Shown here one piece after another: positions 34,261 through 44,042 of a stretch of 64,000 nucleotides of DNA (position 1 is its first letter; each line of letters starts with the position of its first letter). The position numbers and the translations under genes were made by a program. The DNA comes from CBDAPU01 sp965198875 (GTDB lineage: Bacteria; Pseudomonadota; Gammaproteobacteria; Eutrophobiales; Eutrophobiaceae): positions 372,001-436,000 of the forward strand of contig CBDAPU010000001.1 in NCBI GenBank assembly GCA_965198875.1, read 5' to 3'. Under the pieces are notes generated by a model that was given only the letters and a program-made list of their open reading frames with translations, searched no databases and was not told the DNA's origin.

Positions 34261-35181
34261 TTAGTATTGGGCGAGCAAACGCTTTGGCGCTATGCGACCA
34301 TCATCGAGGACCTCGCCGATGCCTATGAAACGATGGTTTTCAGTATACATTCTGAGCATACCCCGGGCCGGGGCATGTGGAACCATGACGGCCTGACCCT
34401 GGCATAGATAATGGGATACCGATTGGGCCAGGTTGATGGCAGGTAGATCCTGCAACACACTATCTATATGCAACAGTTCCCGATCCAGCTTGATGAACCC
34501 GCTTTCAGCCATCCTCTGTAGCGCATCGAGGGTAAGCATTTTCTCATGTGTGAATGGCCCGGCGCCCATGCGCCTTAGTCTCTTCAGATGGGCGCCACAA
34601 CCTAGTGCCTTGCCAATATCTTCGGCCAGGGTGCGGATATAAGTGCCTTTGGAGCAGGCAACCTCTATTTGAAATTCCGCATCGCTAAAACGCAGCAGTG
34701 CAATACGGGATAGCATGATCCTGCGTGGTCGCCTGTCGACCTCCATCCCCTGATACGCCAGCTTATACAGCCGTTGCCCCTTGTGTTTCAGTGCCGAGAA
34801 CATGGGCGGTGTTTGCCATGTCTCGCCCTTAAACTGATCAAGGGTTGATTCAATCTCACGACGGCTTAACTGTGGCGCCGGCCTCTCTTCAATGACCTCG
34901 CCCTCGGCATCTGCCGTGGTGGTTTGTATGCCTAGTCGACACACTGCCCGGTAATGTTTATCGGCGTCCAGCAGGAACCTTGAGAACTTTGTCGCCTCAC
35001 CAAAACAGATCGGCAATAAACCGCTGGCGGCTTTATCCAAACTACCGGTATGTCCGGCTTTTTTTGCGCTATATAGGGATTTGACTTTTTGCAGCACGTC
35101 ATTGGAAGTCGCACCAGCCGGTTTGTCCAGCAACAAGACGCCGTTGACTTCTCGGCCTCTCGCTTTACTGTTTTTCCCCAT
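34261..35181 (-). CDS. truB: tRNA pseudouridine55 synthase TruB
   Basis: A 306-residue pseudouridine synthase that modifies U55 in the T loop. LLLDKPAGATSNDVLQKVK, the catalytic motif AGHTGSLDKAASGLLPICFG with its aspartate, and CSKGTYIRTLAEDIG are clear. The C-terminal PUA-like part ends at MYTENHRFIGIGEV. Upstream, rbfA ends 29 nt away. Normal length (E. coli 314). Confidence 0.96.
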   Translation of the reverse strand: MGKNSKARGREVNGVLLLDKPAGATSNDVLQKVKSLYSAKKAGHTGSLDKAASGLLPICFGEATKFSRFLLDADKHYRAVCRLGIQTTTADAEGEVIEERPAPQLSRREIESTLDQFKGETWQTPPMFSALKHKGQRLYKLAYQGMEVDRRPRRIMLSRIALLRFSDAEFQIEVACSKGTYIRTLAEDIGKALGCGAHLKRLRRMGAGPFTHEKMLTLDALQRMAESGFIKLDRELLHIDSVLQDLPAINLAQSVSHYLCQGQAVMVPHAPARGMLRMYTENHRFIGIGEVLDDGRIAPKRLLAQY

Positions 35182-35210
35182 CTCGCCGACGCACCCGTGC
35201 AGGATCCCGG

Positions 35211-35561
35211 TTAGGTTTCATTGACGGCGTCGATCAGCGCCGATAGGCGAGCGCCCCTGGCGACAGACTGATCATAGAGAAACACCAATGCGGGCACAAC
35301 ACGCAACGGCAGGGTTTTCGCCAAATGATGGCGGAAATGTTTCGCCTTCTGATTTAATAACTGCCCAAGCGCCTCATCTTCAAGAGCGGATCCCAAACAG
35401 GTGTAGTAGATTTTTGCATTCTTCAGATCCGGGCTTACATCAACAAAGGAAAGGGTGATCATGCCGGTTTTAGAGGCGGGCAACTCTTTTTGAATAACCG
35501 CAGCGATCTCACGTTGAACCAGGTCGGCGACCCGCCGGTTTCTACCATAGATCCGCGGCAT
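35211..35561 (-). CDS. rbfA: Ribosome-binding factor A
   Basis: A 116-residue KH-like 30S maturation factor. RVADLVQREIAAVIQKEL, ITLSFVDVSPDLKNAKIYYT and LRVVPALVFLYDQSV are characteristic. Sits 15 nt after infB. Length fits the family (E. coli 133) with a shorter C-terminal tail. Confidence 0.95.
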   Translation of the reverse strand: MPRIYGRNRRVADLVQREIAAVIQKELPASKTGMITLSFVDVSPDLKNAKIYYTCLGSALEDEALGQLLNQKAKHFRHHLAKTLPLRVVPALVFLYDQSVARGARLSALIDAVNET

Positions 35562-35576
35562 GGTTACGGGCCCGGA

Positions 35577-38084
35577 TCACATTTTACGGCTGATTTCAAC
35601 GCGCTCAAACACTTCAATTTGATCGCCCGGTTTTACATCCGTATAATTCCTCACGCCGATCCCGCACTCAGTACCGGATTTGACCTCGCTCACATCGTCC
35701 TTAAATCGTCTCAACGATTCAAGTTCACCTTCATAGATAACGACATTATCTCGTAGCACGCGAATGGGGTTGGCCTTTCGTACAACACCGCTGGCCACAA
35801 TGCAACCGGCAATATCACCGAATTTGGGCGAGCGAAACACCTCTTTCACCTCGGCGACGCCGACAATTTGCTCTCGTATTTCAGGTGATAACAACCCGCT
35901 GATGGCGGCCTTCACATCATCGACCACATCGTAGATGACGCTGTAGTAACGTAAATCAACGCCTTCCTCGGCAACGAGCTTTTTAGCGGCGCTGTCAGCG
36001 CGCACATTAAACCCGATGACGATGCCTTTCGAGGCCATGGCCAGGTTAATATCTGACTCGGTGATCCCGCCCACACCGGTACTGATAATGTTCACCGCCA
36101 CCTCATCACCGGAGAGCTTTTGCAGGGATTGTGACAGGGCCTCCGAGGAGCCTTGCACATCGGACTTGATAAGAATGTTGACGGTGGCCACATCCTCATC
36201 GCCCATTTTTGACATCACATTCTCCAGCTTTGACGCCTGTTGCCTGGCCAGTTTCACTTCGCGGTACTTGCCCTGGCGAAACAGCGCAATTTCCCTTGCC
36301 TTGCGCTCATCGGCAATGACGATGACCTCATCACCCGCATTGGGTGTGCCGGATAAGCCCAGCACTTCCACAGAAATCGACGGCCCGGCGAGGTTCACGG
36401 CAGTTGCCGTTTCATCATACATGGCCCTGATCCGCCCAAACTCATGGCCAGTTAGTATGACATCGCCCTTATTTAACTCACCGCTCTGCACCAGCACGGT
36501 GGCTACCGCCCCCCTGCCCTTATCCAGTCTCGACTCGATAACCGTGCCGCTGGCCGGCCCACTGCCTGTGGCTTTGAGCTCCAGCACTTCGGCCTGCAAC
36601 AAAATGCCATCGAGCAGATGATCGATCCCCTCCCCGGTGGTGGCCGACACATGCACAAACTGGGTATCCCCGCCCCAGTCCTCGGGGATCACGTCAAACT
36701 TGGAGAGCTCCTGCCTCACCCTGTCAGGATCGGCGTCTTCCCTGTCGATTTTATTTATCGCGACGATTAACGGCACAGCCCCTGCCCTGGCGTGCTGAAT
36801 GGCCTCTTCCGTCTGCGGCATGACACCATCATCTGCGGCCACGACAAGCACAACGATATCGGTTACTTTCGCGCCCCGCGCCCGCATTGCGGTGAAGGCC
36901 TCATGCCCGGGGGTGTCTAAAAAGGTGATGTCGCCCTTATCAGTTGTAACGCGATAAGCGCCGATATGCTGGGTGATCCCCCCCGCCTCTCCTGCCACAA
37001 CCTTGCTGCGCCGGATAAAATCAAGCAGTGAGGTCTTACCATGATCGACGTGCCCCATAATCGTCACCACCGGCGCACGGGTTATCTCTTCTCCCTGCAA
37101 ACGGCTACTCTTGATGATCTCCTCTTCCAGGGCGTTTTCCTTCAATGCCTTCGCTTTATGCCCCATTTCCTCTACAACGATGGCGGCGGTATCCTGATCA
37201 ACAGTCTGGTTGATGGTGACCATGCTACCGAGGTTCATCATCACCTTAACCACTTCGGTGCCTTTCACCGACATACGCTGGGCCAGCTCTGATACGGTAA
37301 TGCTCTCCGGGATCTCCACTTCTCGCACAATGGGGGCGGTGGGCTTCTCAAAACCATGCTGTACCGGGCGGTTCACCACAGCCCCTGGTCTTTGTTTTCT
37401 CTTCCTGCGCCCTGACTTATCCGAGGCAACGTGCAGCTCTTTGCGATGTATGCGTGCAGACTTATCCTGTTTGGTGTGTTTGGGCGGCGGCGCAGGAAAC
37501 GGCTCAGTGGCGGCGGGCACAACCGCCTCCGCAAGGACGGGACGCTCAGTCTGGACTGCCTCATCGGCTGTCTCTGTGCTATCTGTCTCCTTACTCTCTA
37601 TGACGTCTTCAACGACACTCACTCCCTCGGCCTGTTTCAGCGCCTCCTCTTGCGGCTTTTTAGCCTCGGCAATGGCCTGCTGTCTTGCCTGCTCCGCCGC
37701 TTCCGCCTCCGCCTGCTCCGCCGCCGCCTTCTCTCTTTGTACCGCCGCTTCCTCTTCAATGACGCTACGCTTGATATAGGTCCTGCGCTTTCTAAACTCG
37801 ACGCTCACCATCTTCGAGCGTAGCTTGTTACGACTTCCCTGTCCTGATACCGGCACTTTGATCTCACTGACCGTCTTTCTTCGCAAGGTGATCTTGCCGG
37901 GCTCGGCGTCATCATTTTTCCCGCGCTTGCGCCTTAAATAACCCAACAATTCAGACTTCTCATTATCGGAGATCTTATCCTCGGCGGACTTATCCGATAA
38001 ACCGGCCTGTTCGAGTTGTTCAAGCAACCTCTCAACCGGGACGCCGATAACATCGGCATACTGTTTTACCGTCACCTCAGGCAT
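35577..38084 (-). CDS. infB: Translation initiation factor IF-2
   Basis: An 835-residue GTPase that places initiator tRNA on the 30S subunit. It has an N-terminal IF2_N domain (MPEVTVKQYADVIGVPVERL), a charged linker rich in alanine, glutamate and lysine (about residues 115-175), and the G domain with GHVDHGKTSLLD near 342-353, DTPGHEAF and NKID. Domains II-IV follow. Start 38084 is chosen over 38120 from the family N-terminus and an AGGTG site. It overlaps nusA by 8 nt. Internal starts (IF2-2) are possible but not visible. Confidence 0.96.
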   Translation of the reverse strand: MPEVTVKQYADVIGVPVERLLEQLEQAGLSDKSAEDKISDNEKSELLGYLRRKRGKNDDAEPGKITLRRKTVSEIKVPVSGQGSRNKLRSKMVSVEFRKRRTYIKRSVIEEEAAVQREKAAAEQAEAEAAEQARQQAIAEAKKPQEEALKQAEGVSVVEDVIESKETDSTETADEAVQTERPVLAEAVVPAATEPFPAPPPKHTKQDKSARIHRKELHVASDKSGRRKRKQRPGAVVNRPVQHGFEKPTAPIVREVEIPESITVSELAQRMSVKGTEVVKVMMNLGSMVTINQTVDQDTAAIVVEEMGHKAKALKENALEEEIIKSSRLQGEEITRAPVVTIMGHVDHGKTSLLDFIRRSKVVAGEAGGITQHIGAYRVTTDKGDITFLDTPGHEAFTAMRARGAKVTDIVVLVVAADDGVMPQTEEAIQHARAGAVPLIVAINKIDREDADPDRVRQELSKFDVIPEDWGGDTQFVHVSATTGEGIDHLLDGILLQAEVLELKATGSGPASGTVIESRLDKGRGAVATVLVQSGELNKGDVILTGHEFGRIRAMYDETATAVNLAGPSISVEVLGLSGTPNAGDEVIVIADERKAREIALFRQGKYREVKLARQQASKLENVMSKMGDEDVATVNILIKSDVQGSSEALSQSLQKLSGDEVAVNIISTGVGGITESDINLAMASKGIVIGFNVRADSAAKKLVAEEGVDLRYYSVIYDVVDDVKAAISGLLSPEIREQIVGVAEVKEVFRSPKFGDIAGCIVASGVVRKANPIRVLRDNVVIYEGELESLRRFKDDVSEVKSGTECGIGVRNYTDVKPGDQIEVFERVEISRKM

Positions 38085-39600
38085 CGATAACACCTCGCCC
38101 GCTTTGCTCCTCTGCCTCAAACCAGGGGATACGGGCAGTCATGATGAGCTCTCCCGCTCTTGCTTTATCCAGACCCTCAATCTCAAGTAATTCATCCACG
38201 GATTGCTCCGCCAGGTCCTCCATGGTAACCACCCCTCTGCCGGCCAATTCATAAGCCAATGCCTTGTCCATGCCGGCCATCGTTAATAAATCATCGGCGG
38301 GTTTTGCCTCGGCCAATTTCTCTTCGCTTGTAATCGCCCGGGTGAGCATAATGTCTCTGGCCCTGTCTCTGAGTTCCCCTACCAACTCTTCATCAAACTC
38401 CTCTATATCCAGCATTTCATTTTCGGGAACATAGGCCACCTCTTCCACACTGGAGAAACCCTCCTGCACAAGGATAACGGCAATTTCCTCATCCACATCC
38501 AGTTGTTCCATGAACATCACCTGCAACGTCTGCGACTCCGCTTCGGTCTTCTCATCGGCCTGCTCCACGGACATGACGTTCAGCTCCCATTGCGTCAGCT
38601 CACTCGCCAGCTTGACATTTTGACCACCACGGCCAATGGCGTCAGAGAGATTCTCCTCGGAGACGGCCACGTCCATGCTGTGTGCATCTTCATCCACGAG
38701 TATGGAGACAACCTCGGCAGGGGCCATGGCGTTGATGACAAACTGCGCCGGATTCTCATCCCAGAGAATAATATCAACCCGCTCCCCGCCCAACTCATTG
38801 GACACCGCCTGCACCCTCGACCCCCTCATGCCGACACAGGCGCCCACCGGGTCGATTCTGGGGTCATTGGCTTTCACGGCGATTTTCGCCCTGGAGCCGG
38901 GATTGCGGGCGCCGTTAATGATATCGATGAGTCCTTCGTTGATCTCCGGCACTTCGATTTTAAATAATTCAATGAGTAGCCGGGATGCAGTGCGGCTGAG
39001 GAACAACTGCGGCCCCCGGTGCTCAGGTTTCACCTCTTGCAAATAAGCGCGGATCCGATCACCCGGCCTGACCGCTTCCCGGGGGATCATCTCATCCCTT
39101 AAGATCAAGGCTTCCGCATTGTTGCCCAGATCCAGTATGACGTTGCCTCGCTCAACCCGTTTCACCACCCCGCTGACCATTTCACCCACCCGGTCGATAT
39201 AGGCTTCAAAAACCTGCTTGCGCTCCGCCTCACGCACCTTCTGTACGATCACCTGCTTGGCCGTTTGCGCGGCGATCCTGCCGAACTCCACCGATTTCAT
39301 CGGCTCTTCTATGTACTCCTCAGGATGGACGCCATCCCGCTTTGCAAGGGCGTCGGTGAGTTTTATCTGCCGGGTGGGAAACTCAAGGGGATCAGGATTA
39401 TCTTCAAGCACCAACCATTGTCTGAAGGTTTCATAGTCACCGGTTTCACGATCGATCGCAACGCGCACTTCGATATCCTCGCGATGACGTTTTTTCGTTG
39501 CACTGGCCAATGCCGCTTCTATCGCCTCGAAGATGATCTCCTTGGCGACGCCTTTCTCATTGGAAACCACATCAACCACCATGAGTATTTCTTTATTCAT
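38077..39600 (-). CDS. nusA: Transcription termination/antitermination factor NusA
   Basis: A 507-residue RNA polymerase-associated factor. N-terminal domain MNKEILMVVDVVSNEKGVAK, S1 domain (MVSGVVKRVERGNVILDLG), two KH domains (VDPVGACVGMRGSRVQAVS and AIGRGGQNVKLASELTQW) and two acidic helix-hairpin-helix-like repeats at the end (LTMAGMDKALAYELAGRGV, EIEGLDKARAGELIM). The C-terminal repeats are those that bind the alpha subunit in gammaproteobacteria. It follows rimP by 30 nt. Confidence 0.96.
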   Translation of the reverse strand: MNKEILMVVDVVSNEKGVAKEIIFEAIEAALASATKKRHREDIEVRVAIDRETGDYETFRQWLVLEDNPDPLEFPTRQIKLTDALAKRDGVHPEEYIEEPMKSVEFGRIAAQTAKQVIVQKVREAERKQVFEAYIDRVGEMVSGVVKRVERGNVILDLGNNAEALILRDEMIPREAVRPGDRIRAYLQEVKPEHRGPQLFLSRTASRLLIELFKIEVPEINEGLIDIINGARNPGSRAKIAVKANDPRIDPVGACVGMRGSRVQAVSNELGGERVDIILWDENPAQFVINAMAPAEVVSILVDEDAHSMDVAVSEENLSDAIGRGGQNVKLASELTQWELNVMSVEQADEKTEAESQTLQVMFMEQLDVDEEIAVILVQEGFSSVEEVAYVPENEMLDIEEFDEELVGELRDRARDIMLTRAITSEEKLAEAKPADDLLTMAGMDKALAYELAGRGVVTMEDLAEQSVDELLEIEGLDKARAGELIMTARIPWFEAEEQSGRGVIDA

Positions 39601-39630
39601 TCACATTCTTCTATCTGGTTTCATTTGCCG

Positions 39631-40089
39631 TCAAAAATCCCCGGGCGCCAGTCGCGCCTTCTCTATGAGCGCCACAGGAATATGAAATGCCGCTCCCACC
39701 TCATGTATGATCACCTCATCCTGATCAACACTCTCAATGCGTCCTGTTATACGTTTGCGCCCATTAAGCTGTCGGGAAAGGTGCATTTTCACCCTCTCGC
39801 CAATAAACTGCTCATAGTGCGCCAATGTAAATAAAGGCCGATCAAACCCGGGCGAGGATACCTCCAGGTGGTAGCGACCACTCACCGGGTCTTCCACATC
39901 CAATACTCCCACCACCTGATGACTCACCCGCTCACAATCCGCCAATGAAATACCCGCATCACTATCAATATAGATACGAAGCAGGCGCCCCTGTTTGTGA
40001 TTGACCTGCTCCATACCCCAGAATACGTAACCCATGCCCGTCACTATAGGGCGCAACATGCCATCCAGGGCTGAATTCGTTGTATACAT
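39631..40089 (-). CDS. rimP: Ribosome maturation factor RimP
   Basis: A 152-residue factor for 30S maturation. RIYIDSDAGISLADCERVSH, VLDVEDPVSGRYHLEVSSPG and FDRPLFTLAHYEQFIGERV are diagnostic. The start MYTTNSALDG at 40089 is chosen by family length; a longer frame to 40215 would run through a terminator hairpin. First gene of the nusA operon, which in E. coli is autoregulated by NusA; the hairpin just upstream would suit that. Confidence 0.93.
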   Translation of the reverse strand: MYTTNSALDGMLRPIVTGMGYVFWGMEQVNHKQGRLLRIYIDSDAGISLADCERVSHQVVGVLDVEDPVSGRYHLEVSSPGFDRPLFTLAHYEQFIGERVKMHLSRQLNGRKRITGRIESVDQDEVIIHEVGAAFHIPVALIEKARLAPGDF

Positions 40090-40096
40090 CGGCCTG

Positions 40097-40124
40097 AAAA
40101 CAAAAAGTGGGCGTAAAGCCCACT
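40097..40124 (-). terminator. Intrinsic terminator or attenuator in the rimP leader
   Basis: On the minus strand AGTGGGC, loop TTTAC, GCCCACT (7 perfect pairs, 40124 down to 40106) is followed by TTTTTGTTTT. It ends about 8 nt before the rimP ATG. Either it stops transcription entering from upstream or it attenuates the rimP-nusA-infB operon. Confidence 0.75.
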
Positions 40125-40563
40125 CTCTAATAACCCGTTTAAGTGAATGATGATCCCGTGCAAGTATAACTATTTTTGCCTGGATTGCCAATTCGCCGTA
40201 TGGGCGGCAGATCACATACGCACCTGCATGGCCAGGGCCGATCAGTATGCCCCGGGTTAATAACCCAACATTGCTGTTTATACTCTACGCCAACACTCAT
40301 CAATCCCGTCGATCAGGGCGTGTCTATGCGCCCTCACACTGTCCGTCCATGAGCGCTCTCGCCAGGGCTGCGAGCGCATCTGAGTGACTTGATGGCGTCT
40401 GCCCGGCACAGGCGCATCGCCTCGCATTCACCCTCTTCCACTATCCAAGCGCTCCGGCTAGTCCTGGCGGGAAAATGTGATGTTTAATCTGTCGGCAAAT
40501 TCAATGGCGTCTCGTAATCGAAGCGGCTGGCGCCCCTTATTCCACAGGGAGCGCTGATCTTGA
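40125..40563. other. Leader region between glcB and rimP
   Basis: No gene seen; in particular no tRNA, although an initiator tRNA gene often lies here in enterobacteria. A stem-loop with stem GCGCTC-T-CGC / GCGAGCGC (one bulged base) and a 7-nt loop occupies 40353-40377; its role is unknown. The operon promoter must lie in this stretch or just after it. Confidence 0.4.
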
Positions 40564-42762
40564 TCAGACCTTCCCTGAAGGTGCTAAGGCATGAGTTGCC
40601 GCCCTTCGCTTAAACTCCCGGCGGCGTGCATGCAACACCCGCTCTGTGTATCCATTGGGCTCCTCCTTGCCCGTGAACACCAAATCAAGGGCCGCCTGAA
40701 AGGCGATGCTGTTGTCGAAGTCGGGCGCCATATTGACATAATCGGCCGCCTCGCTGTTCTGATAATCAACCAGTGGCGCCATTTTTTTGAAGACCTCAAT
40801 GACCTGTTGTTTTGTTGTGATCCCATGATGCAACCAGTTGGCGATATGCTGGCTTGAAATACGCAAGGTGGCACGGTCTTCCATCAGTGCTGTGTTGTTG
40901 ATGTCCGGCACTTTGGAGCAGCCAACGCCCTGCTCAATCCAGCGCACCACATAGCCGAGAATGCCCTGGGCGTTGTTCTGTAGCTCGGTTTTTATTTCAT
41001 GCGCGCCAAGCGCCCTCTCTCCGAGCAAAGATGGAATGAGAATATCATCCAGCCTTGCGCGGTTCAGTTTGATCAGCTCCCTTTGACGTGTGGCCAGGTT
41101 CACCCGGTGATAGTGCATGGCATGGAGCGTCGCCGCCGTCGGCGATGGCACCCAGGCACAGGTTGCGCCCGCACGGGGATGACCCACTTTCACATCCATC
41201 ATGGCCGCCATGTTCTCCGGCTCAGCCCACATGCCTTTCCCAATCTGGGCGCGTCTCGGCAGGCCGGTGTGCATCCCCACATCCACGTTCCAGTCTTCAT
41301 AGGCGAGTAACCACGGCGCATGTTTGATCTCGCCCTTAGGCAACACCGCACCCGCCATCATGTTGGTGTGGATCTCATCGCCGGTTCGGTCGAGAAAACC
41401 GGTGTTGATGAAGATCACCCGGCTCTCCGCCATGCGGATACATTCCTTCAGATTAACGCTCGTGCGTCTTTCCTCATCCATAATGCCAATTTTGATCGTC
41501 AATCGCTCCAACCCTAAAGCATCTTCCACTCTTTCAAACAACATCACCGTCGCCGCCACTTCCCGGGGGCCGTGCAGTTTGGGTTTGACCACATAAACCG
41601 AACCGGTGCGGCTATTCCTGAATTGACCGTTGCCGAGCAGATCATGCTTCGCTGCGAGCACGGTGATCATGGCGTCGAGAAAACCCTCCGGGATCGCCTT
41701 GCCATCGGCGGTTGTCACCGCATCGGTATACATGTGCATCCCCACATGACGCAACAACATCAAGGCCCGGCCGGGCAGGGTAAATGGGGCGCCGTTGGGG
41801 GCCGTGTATTTGCGGTCTTTCTCAAGGCTACGTTCAATCACCCCATCTTCTTTTACAACCGTGCGGACAAGATCGCCCCTCATCAGACCTAGCCAGTTTC
41901 GATAAACCCGCACCTTATCTTGTGCATCGACCGCAGAGACGGAGTCTTCACAGTCCATAATAGCGCTGATGGCCGATTCCATCTGCACGTCATACACATT
42001 GGCGAGATCATGGCGTCCAATGTAGAAGCCCTCACCCAGACGTAACTCAATATGCAAGGCATTGTGCTCCAGCAAAATACTGTCTGGCGACTCCGGGTCG
42101 CCGGTGTAACCGGCAAAGCGTTCATGTTTACCCAAGCCATGTTCACTGCCATCTCCCATGCGCCCGATCAGCCTGCCGTCTTTCACCTTGTACTTGACGA
42201 CATAACTGTGGGAGCCAACGGCCATGGGCGTGGCCCGGTCAAGAAACCGGCGGGCATACTCGATCACTTCCCTGCCACGCACCGGATTGTACTTTTTCGT
42301 GTGTTTGCAACCGTCCGTTTCGGGGATGACGTCGGTGCTGTACAGCGCATCGTACAGGCTGCCCCATCTGGCGTTGGCGGCATTTAAGGCATAGCGGGGA
42401 TTATCAACCGGCACCACTAGCTGCGGCCCGGCAATGCGCGTGATCTCATCATCGGCATTGGCGACCGTCACCTTAAAATCCTCCCCCTCAGGTACGATGT
42501 AATCGATTTCCCTGAGATACGCCTTATAGTCCTCAAGGCGGTATGCGGGGCGCTCTCGGTGCCATTGATCGATCTTGCCCTGCAGGTCGTTGCGTTTCTC
42601 CAGTAACGAGCGGTTCTCGGGGCCAAGATCGGTAACGATGTGCGCCAAATCCCGCCAGAACTTGTCCGTAGCGACACCGGTGCCGGGTGCGATTTCGTTA
42701 CCGACTAACTCATAGAGTGATTTGTCGATAGACAAACCGTGCAATTCAACCCGTTCACTCAT
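40564..42762 (-). CDS. glcB: Malate synthase G
   Basis: A 732-residue enzyme that condenses glyoxylate with acetyl-CoA to malate. The opening ERVELHGLSIDKSLYELV, the metal/glyoxylate region SAIMDCEDSVSAVDAQDK, GRALMLLRHVGMHMYTDAV, IGIMDEERRTSVNLKECIR and the catalytic KGMWAEPENMAAMMD are all typical of the G isoform. Start MSERVELHG at 42762 is preferred to 42777. No isocitrate lyase is in the window; with acetyl-CoA synthetase nearby it fits growth on acetate or glycolate. Confidence 0.96.
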   Translation of the reverse strand: MSERVELHGLSIDKSLYELVGNEIAPGTGVATDKFWRDLAHIVTDLGPENRSLLEKRNDLQGKIDQWHRERPAYRLEDYKAYLREIDYIVPEGEDFKVTVANADDEITRIAGPQLVVPVDNPRYALNAANARWGSLYDALYSTDVIPETDGCKHTKKYNPVRGREVIEYARRFLDRATPMAVGSHSYVVKYKVKDGRLIGRMGDGSEHGLGKHERFAGYTGDPESPDSILLEHNALHIELRLGEGFYIGRHDLANVYDVQMESAISAIMDCEDSVSAVDAQDKVRVYRNWLGLMRGDLVRTVVKEDGVIERSLEKDRKYTAPNGAPFTLPGRALMLLRHVGMHMYTDAVTTADGKAIPEGFLDAMITVLAAKHDLLGNGQFRNSRTGSVYVVKPKLHGPREVAATVMLFERVEDALGLERLTIKIGIMDEERRTSVNLKECIRMAESRVIFINTGFLDRTGDEIHTNMMAGAVLPKGEIKHAPWLLAYEDWNVDVGMHTGLPRRAQIGKGMWAEPENMAAMMDVKVGHPRAGATCAWVPSPTAATLHAMHYHRVNLATRQRELIKLNRARLDDILIPSLLGERALGAHEIKTELQNNAQGILGYVVRWIEQGVGCSKVPDINNTALMEDRATLRISSQHIANWLHHGITTKQQVIEVFKKMAPLVDYQNSEAADYVNMAPDFDNSIAFQAALDLVFTGKEEPNGYTERVLHARRREFKRRAATHALAPSGKV

Positions 42763-43031
42763 CAAGCGCCACTCCAAAAGTTAAAAGTATTGATATGCCA
42801 AAACCACAGGATCGATCCGCATCGATGCGAGGAAAACAAGCCATCGGATAATACAATAAAATAGTAAACTTATCCGCCAAACCGCACACGCTCTCAAGAT
42901 GGATATGAAAACATCTCTAAAGGCGCCGCCGGCCTGTTCATGCCCTGCTCGCCGTTAGCTACCGATATGTCAGAGGGTGAAAATAACGGCATTGACAGGG
43001 CCGGCCAAGCAGCCCCAGGTAACACGCCTTC
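42763..43031. other. Intergenic gap between glcB and the hpnL remnant
   Basis: Divergent region that should hold the glcB promoter. It is AT-rich near 42850-42880. A sequence ACATCTCTAAAGGCGCC at about 42910 faintly resembles a MITE end but has no partner. Confidence 0.3.
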
Positions 43032-43926
43032 ATGGGTTTACTGATACAAATTGGGCTGATGGCGGGATTGCTGTTGCTGATCGGATTACTCCTTGGCGGG
43101 GATTCCTGGAGATTTTGCAATTATTATTCTCATCCGGCTGGCGCTTGCTGTTGTTCCCTCTGACGTGGTTTCCGGTACTACTGCTGGCCACTCAAGGCTG
43201 GCGATAGCTATTTAAGGCGACACACACGCTGTTGTTTGGTCATGCCTTGCCGGCGATATGGATGGGATGCGCCGTGAATAATGTATTACCGGTGGTGAGC
43301 ATTGGCGGTGAGGTCGTCAAGGCAAGGCTGCTTACCATCTGGGGCACACACGCCATGCATGCCACCCCTCGGTGATGGTGGATAAAGCCGTGCAGGCATT
43401 GACACTGGGTCTGTGGGGCATGATCGGTGTGCTGTTATTATTATCCGTATCCGGCAATACCGAGCTTGCTGGCTATGCCGCTTTGGGCTTCTTTGTGTTG
43501 CTGGATGGCGGAATAATCAAAACCCCATCCTGGGAGGGCGTGGCGTTTTCCGCTAAAGAAGTGGATGAAGTCATAGGCGAGCTCTATGTTGATAAACTGA
43601 AAATAGTATCGGCTGGGTTTTCTCACATTGCATAGCATCGAGCTATGGCTGGCCGGCTATCTGCCTGGGCAGCCGGTGGGTATGCCGGAGGCATTGATGT
43701 TACGCAGTCTCACCGCCACCTTGAGTGATATTGCGTTTATCATTCCCAATGCCTGCGGGATACAGGAGGGGCTTTTGTCATTATTGGGGCATTGATCGGG
43801 TTTGGCCCTGAGCTCGCGTTAGCCGTTTCACTGTCCCTTAGAGTGCGCGATATGATTTTTGACCCGGCCGGGTTGCTCGCCTTCCATCACATTGAAAGTC
43901 ATCGCTACCTCCAAAGACGAACCTAA
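43032..43926 (+). pseudogene. hpnL: Degraded hpnL (hopanoid-associated membrane protein)
   Basis: HpnL is a multi-pass membrane protein of the lysylphosphatidylglycerol synthase/UPF0104 flippase-like superfamily found in hopanoid clusters. Pieces appear in sequence but in different frames: MGLLIQIGLMAGLLLLIG (43032), SSGWRLLLFPLTWFPVLLLA ending in a TAG at 43205, FGHALPAIWMGCAVNNVLP and GGEVVKARLLTIWGTHAMHA, then MVDKAVQALTLGLWGMIGVL (43378), and MLRSLTATLSDIAFIIPNA near 43700. At least three frame changes and one in-frame stop separate them. It cannot encode a full protein. It precedes the squalene synthase and is part of the same cluster. Confidence 0.85.
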
Positions 43927-44042
43927 AATCCAAACTCAATATTTTCAAGACATCGGCTTAAATAGGCGGAACACCCCTATTCACATTCCCCGGAAGTGAA
44001 AGATTTGTCATAATGGTTGGCGGATGAGGTGTTGATGACTTT

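Noticed and set aside
40125..40560. Initiator tRNA gene upstream of rimP
   Set aside because: No T-loop GGTTCGA-type sequence with a matching acceptor stem was seen on either strand.
42905..42925. ACATCTCTAAAGGCGCC resembling a MITE end
   Set aside because: No matching inverted end or target duplication was found nearby.
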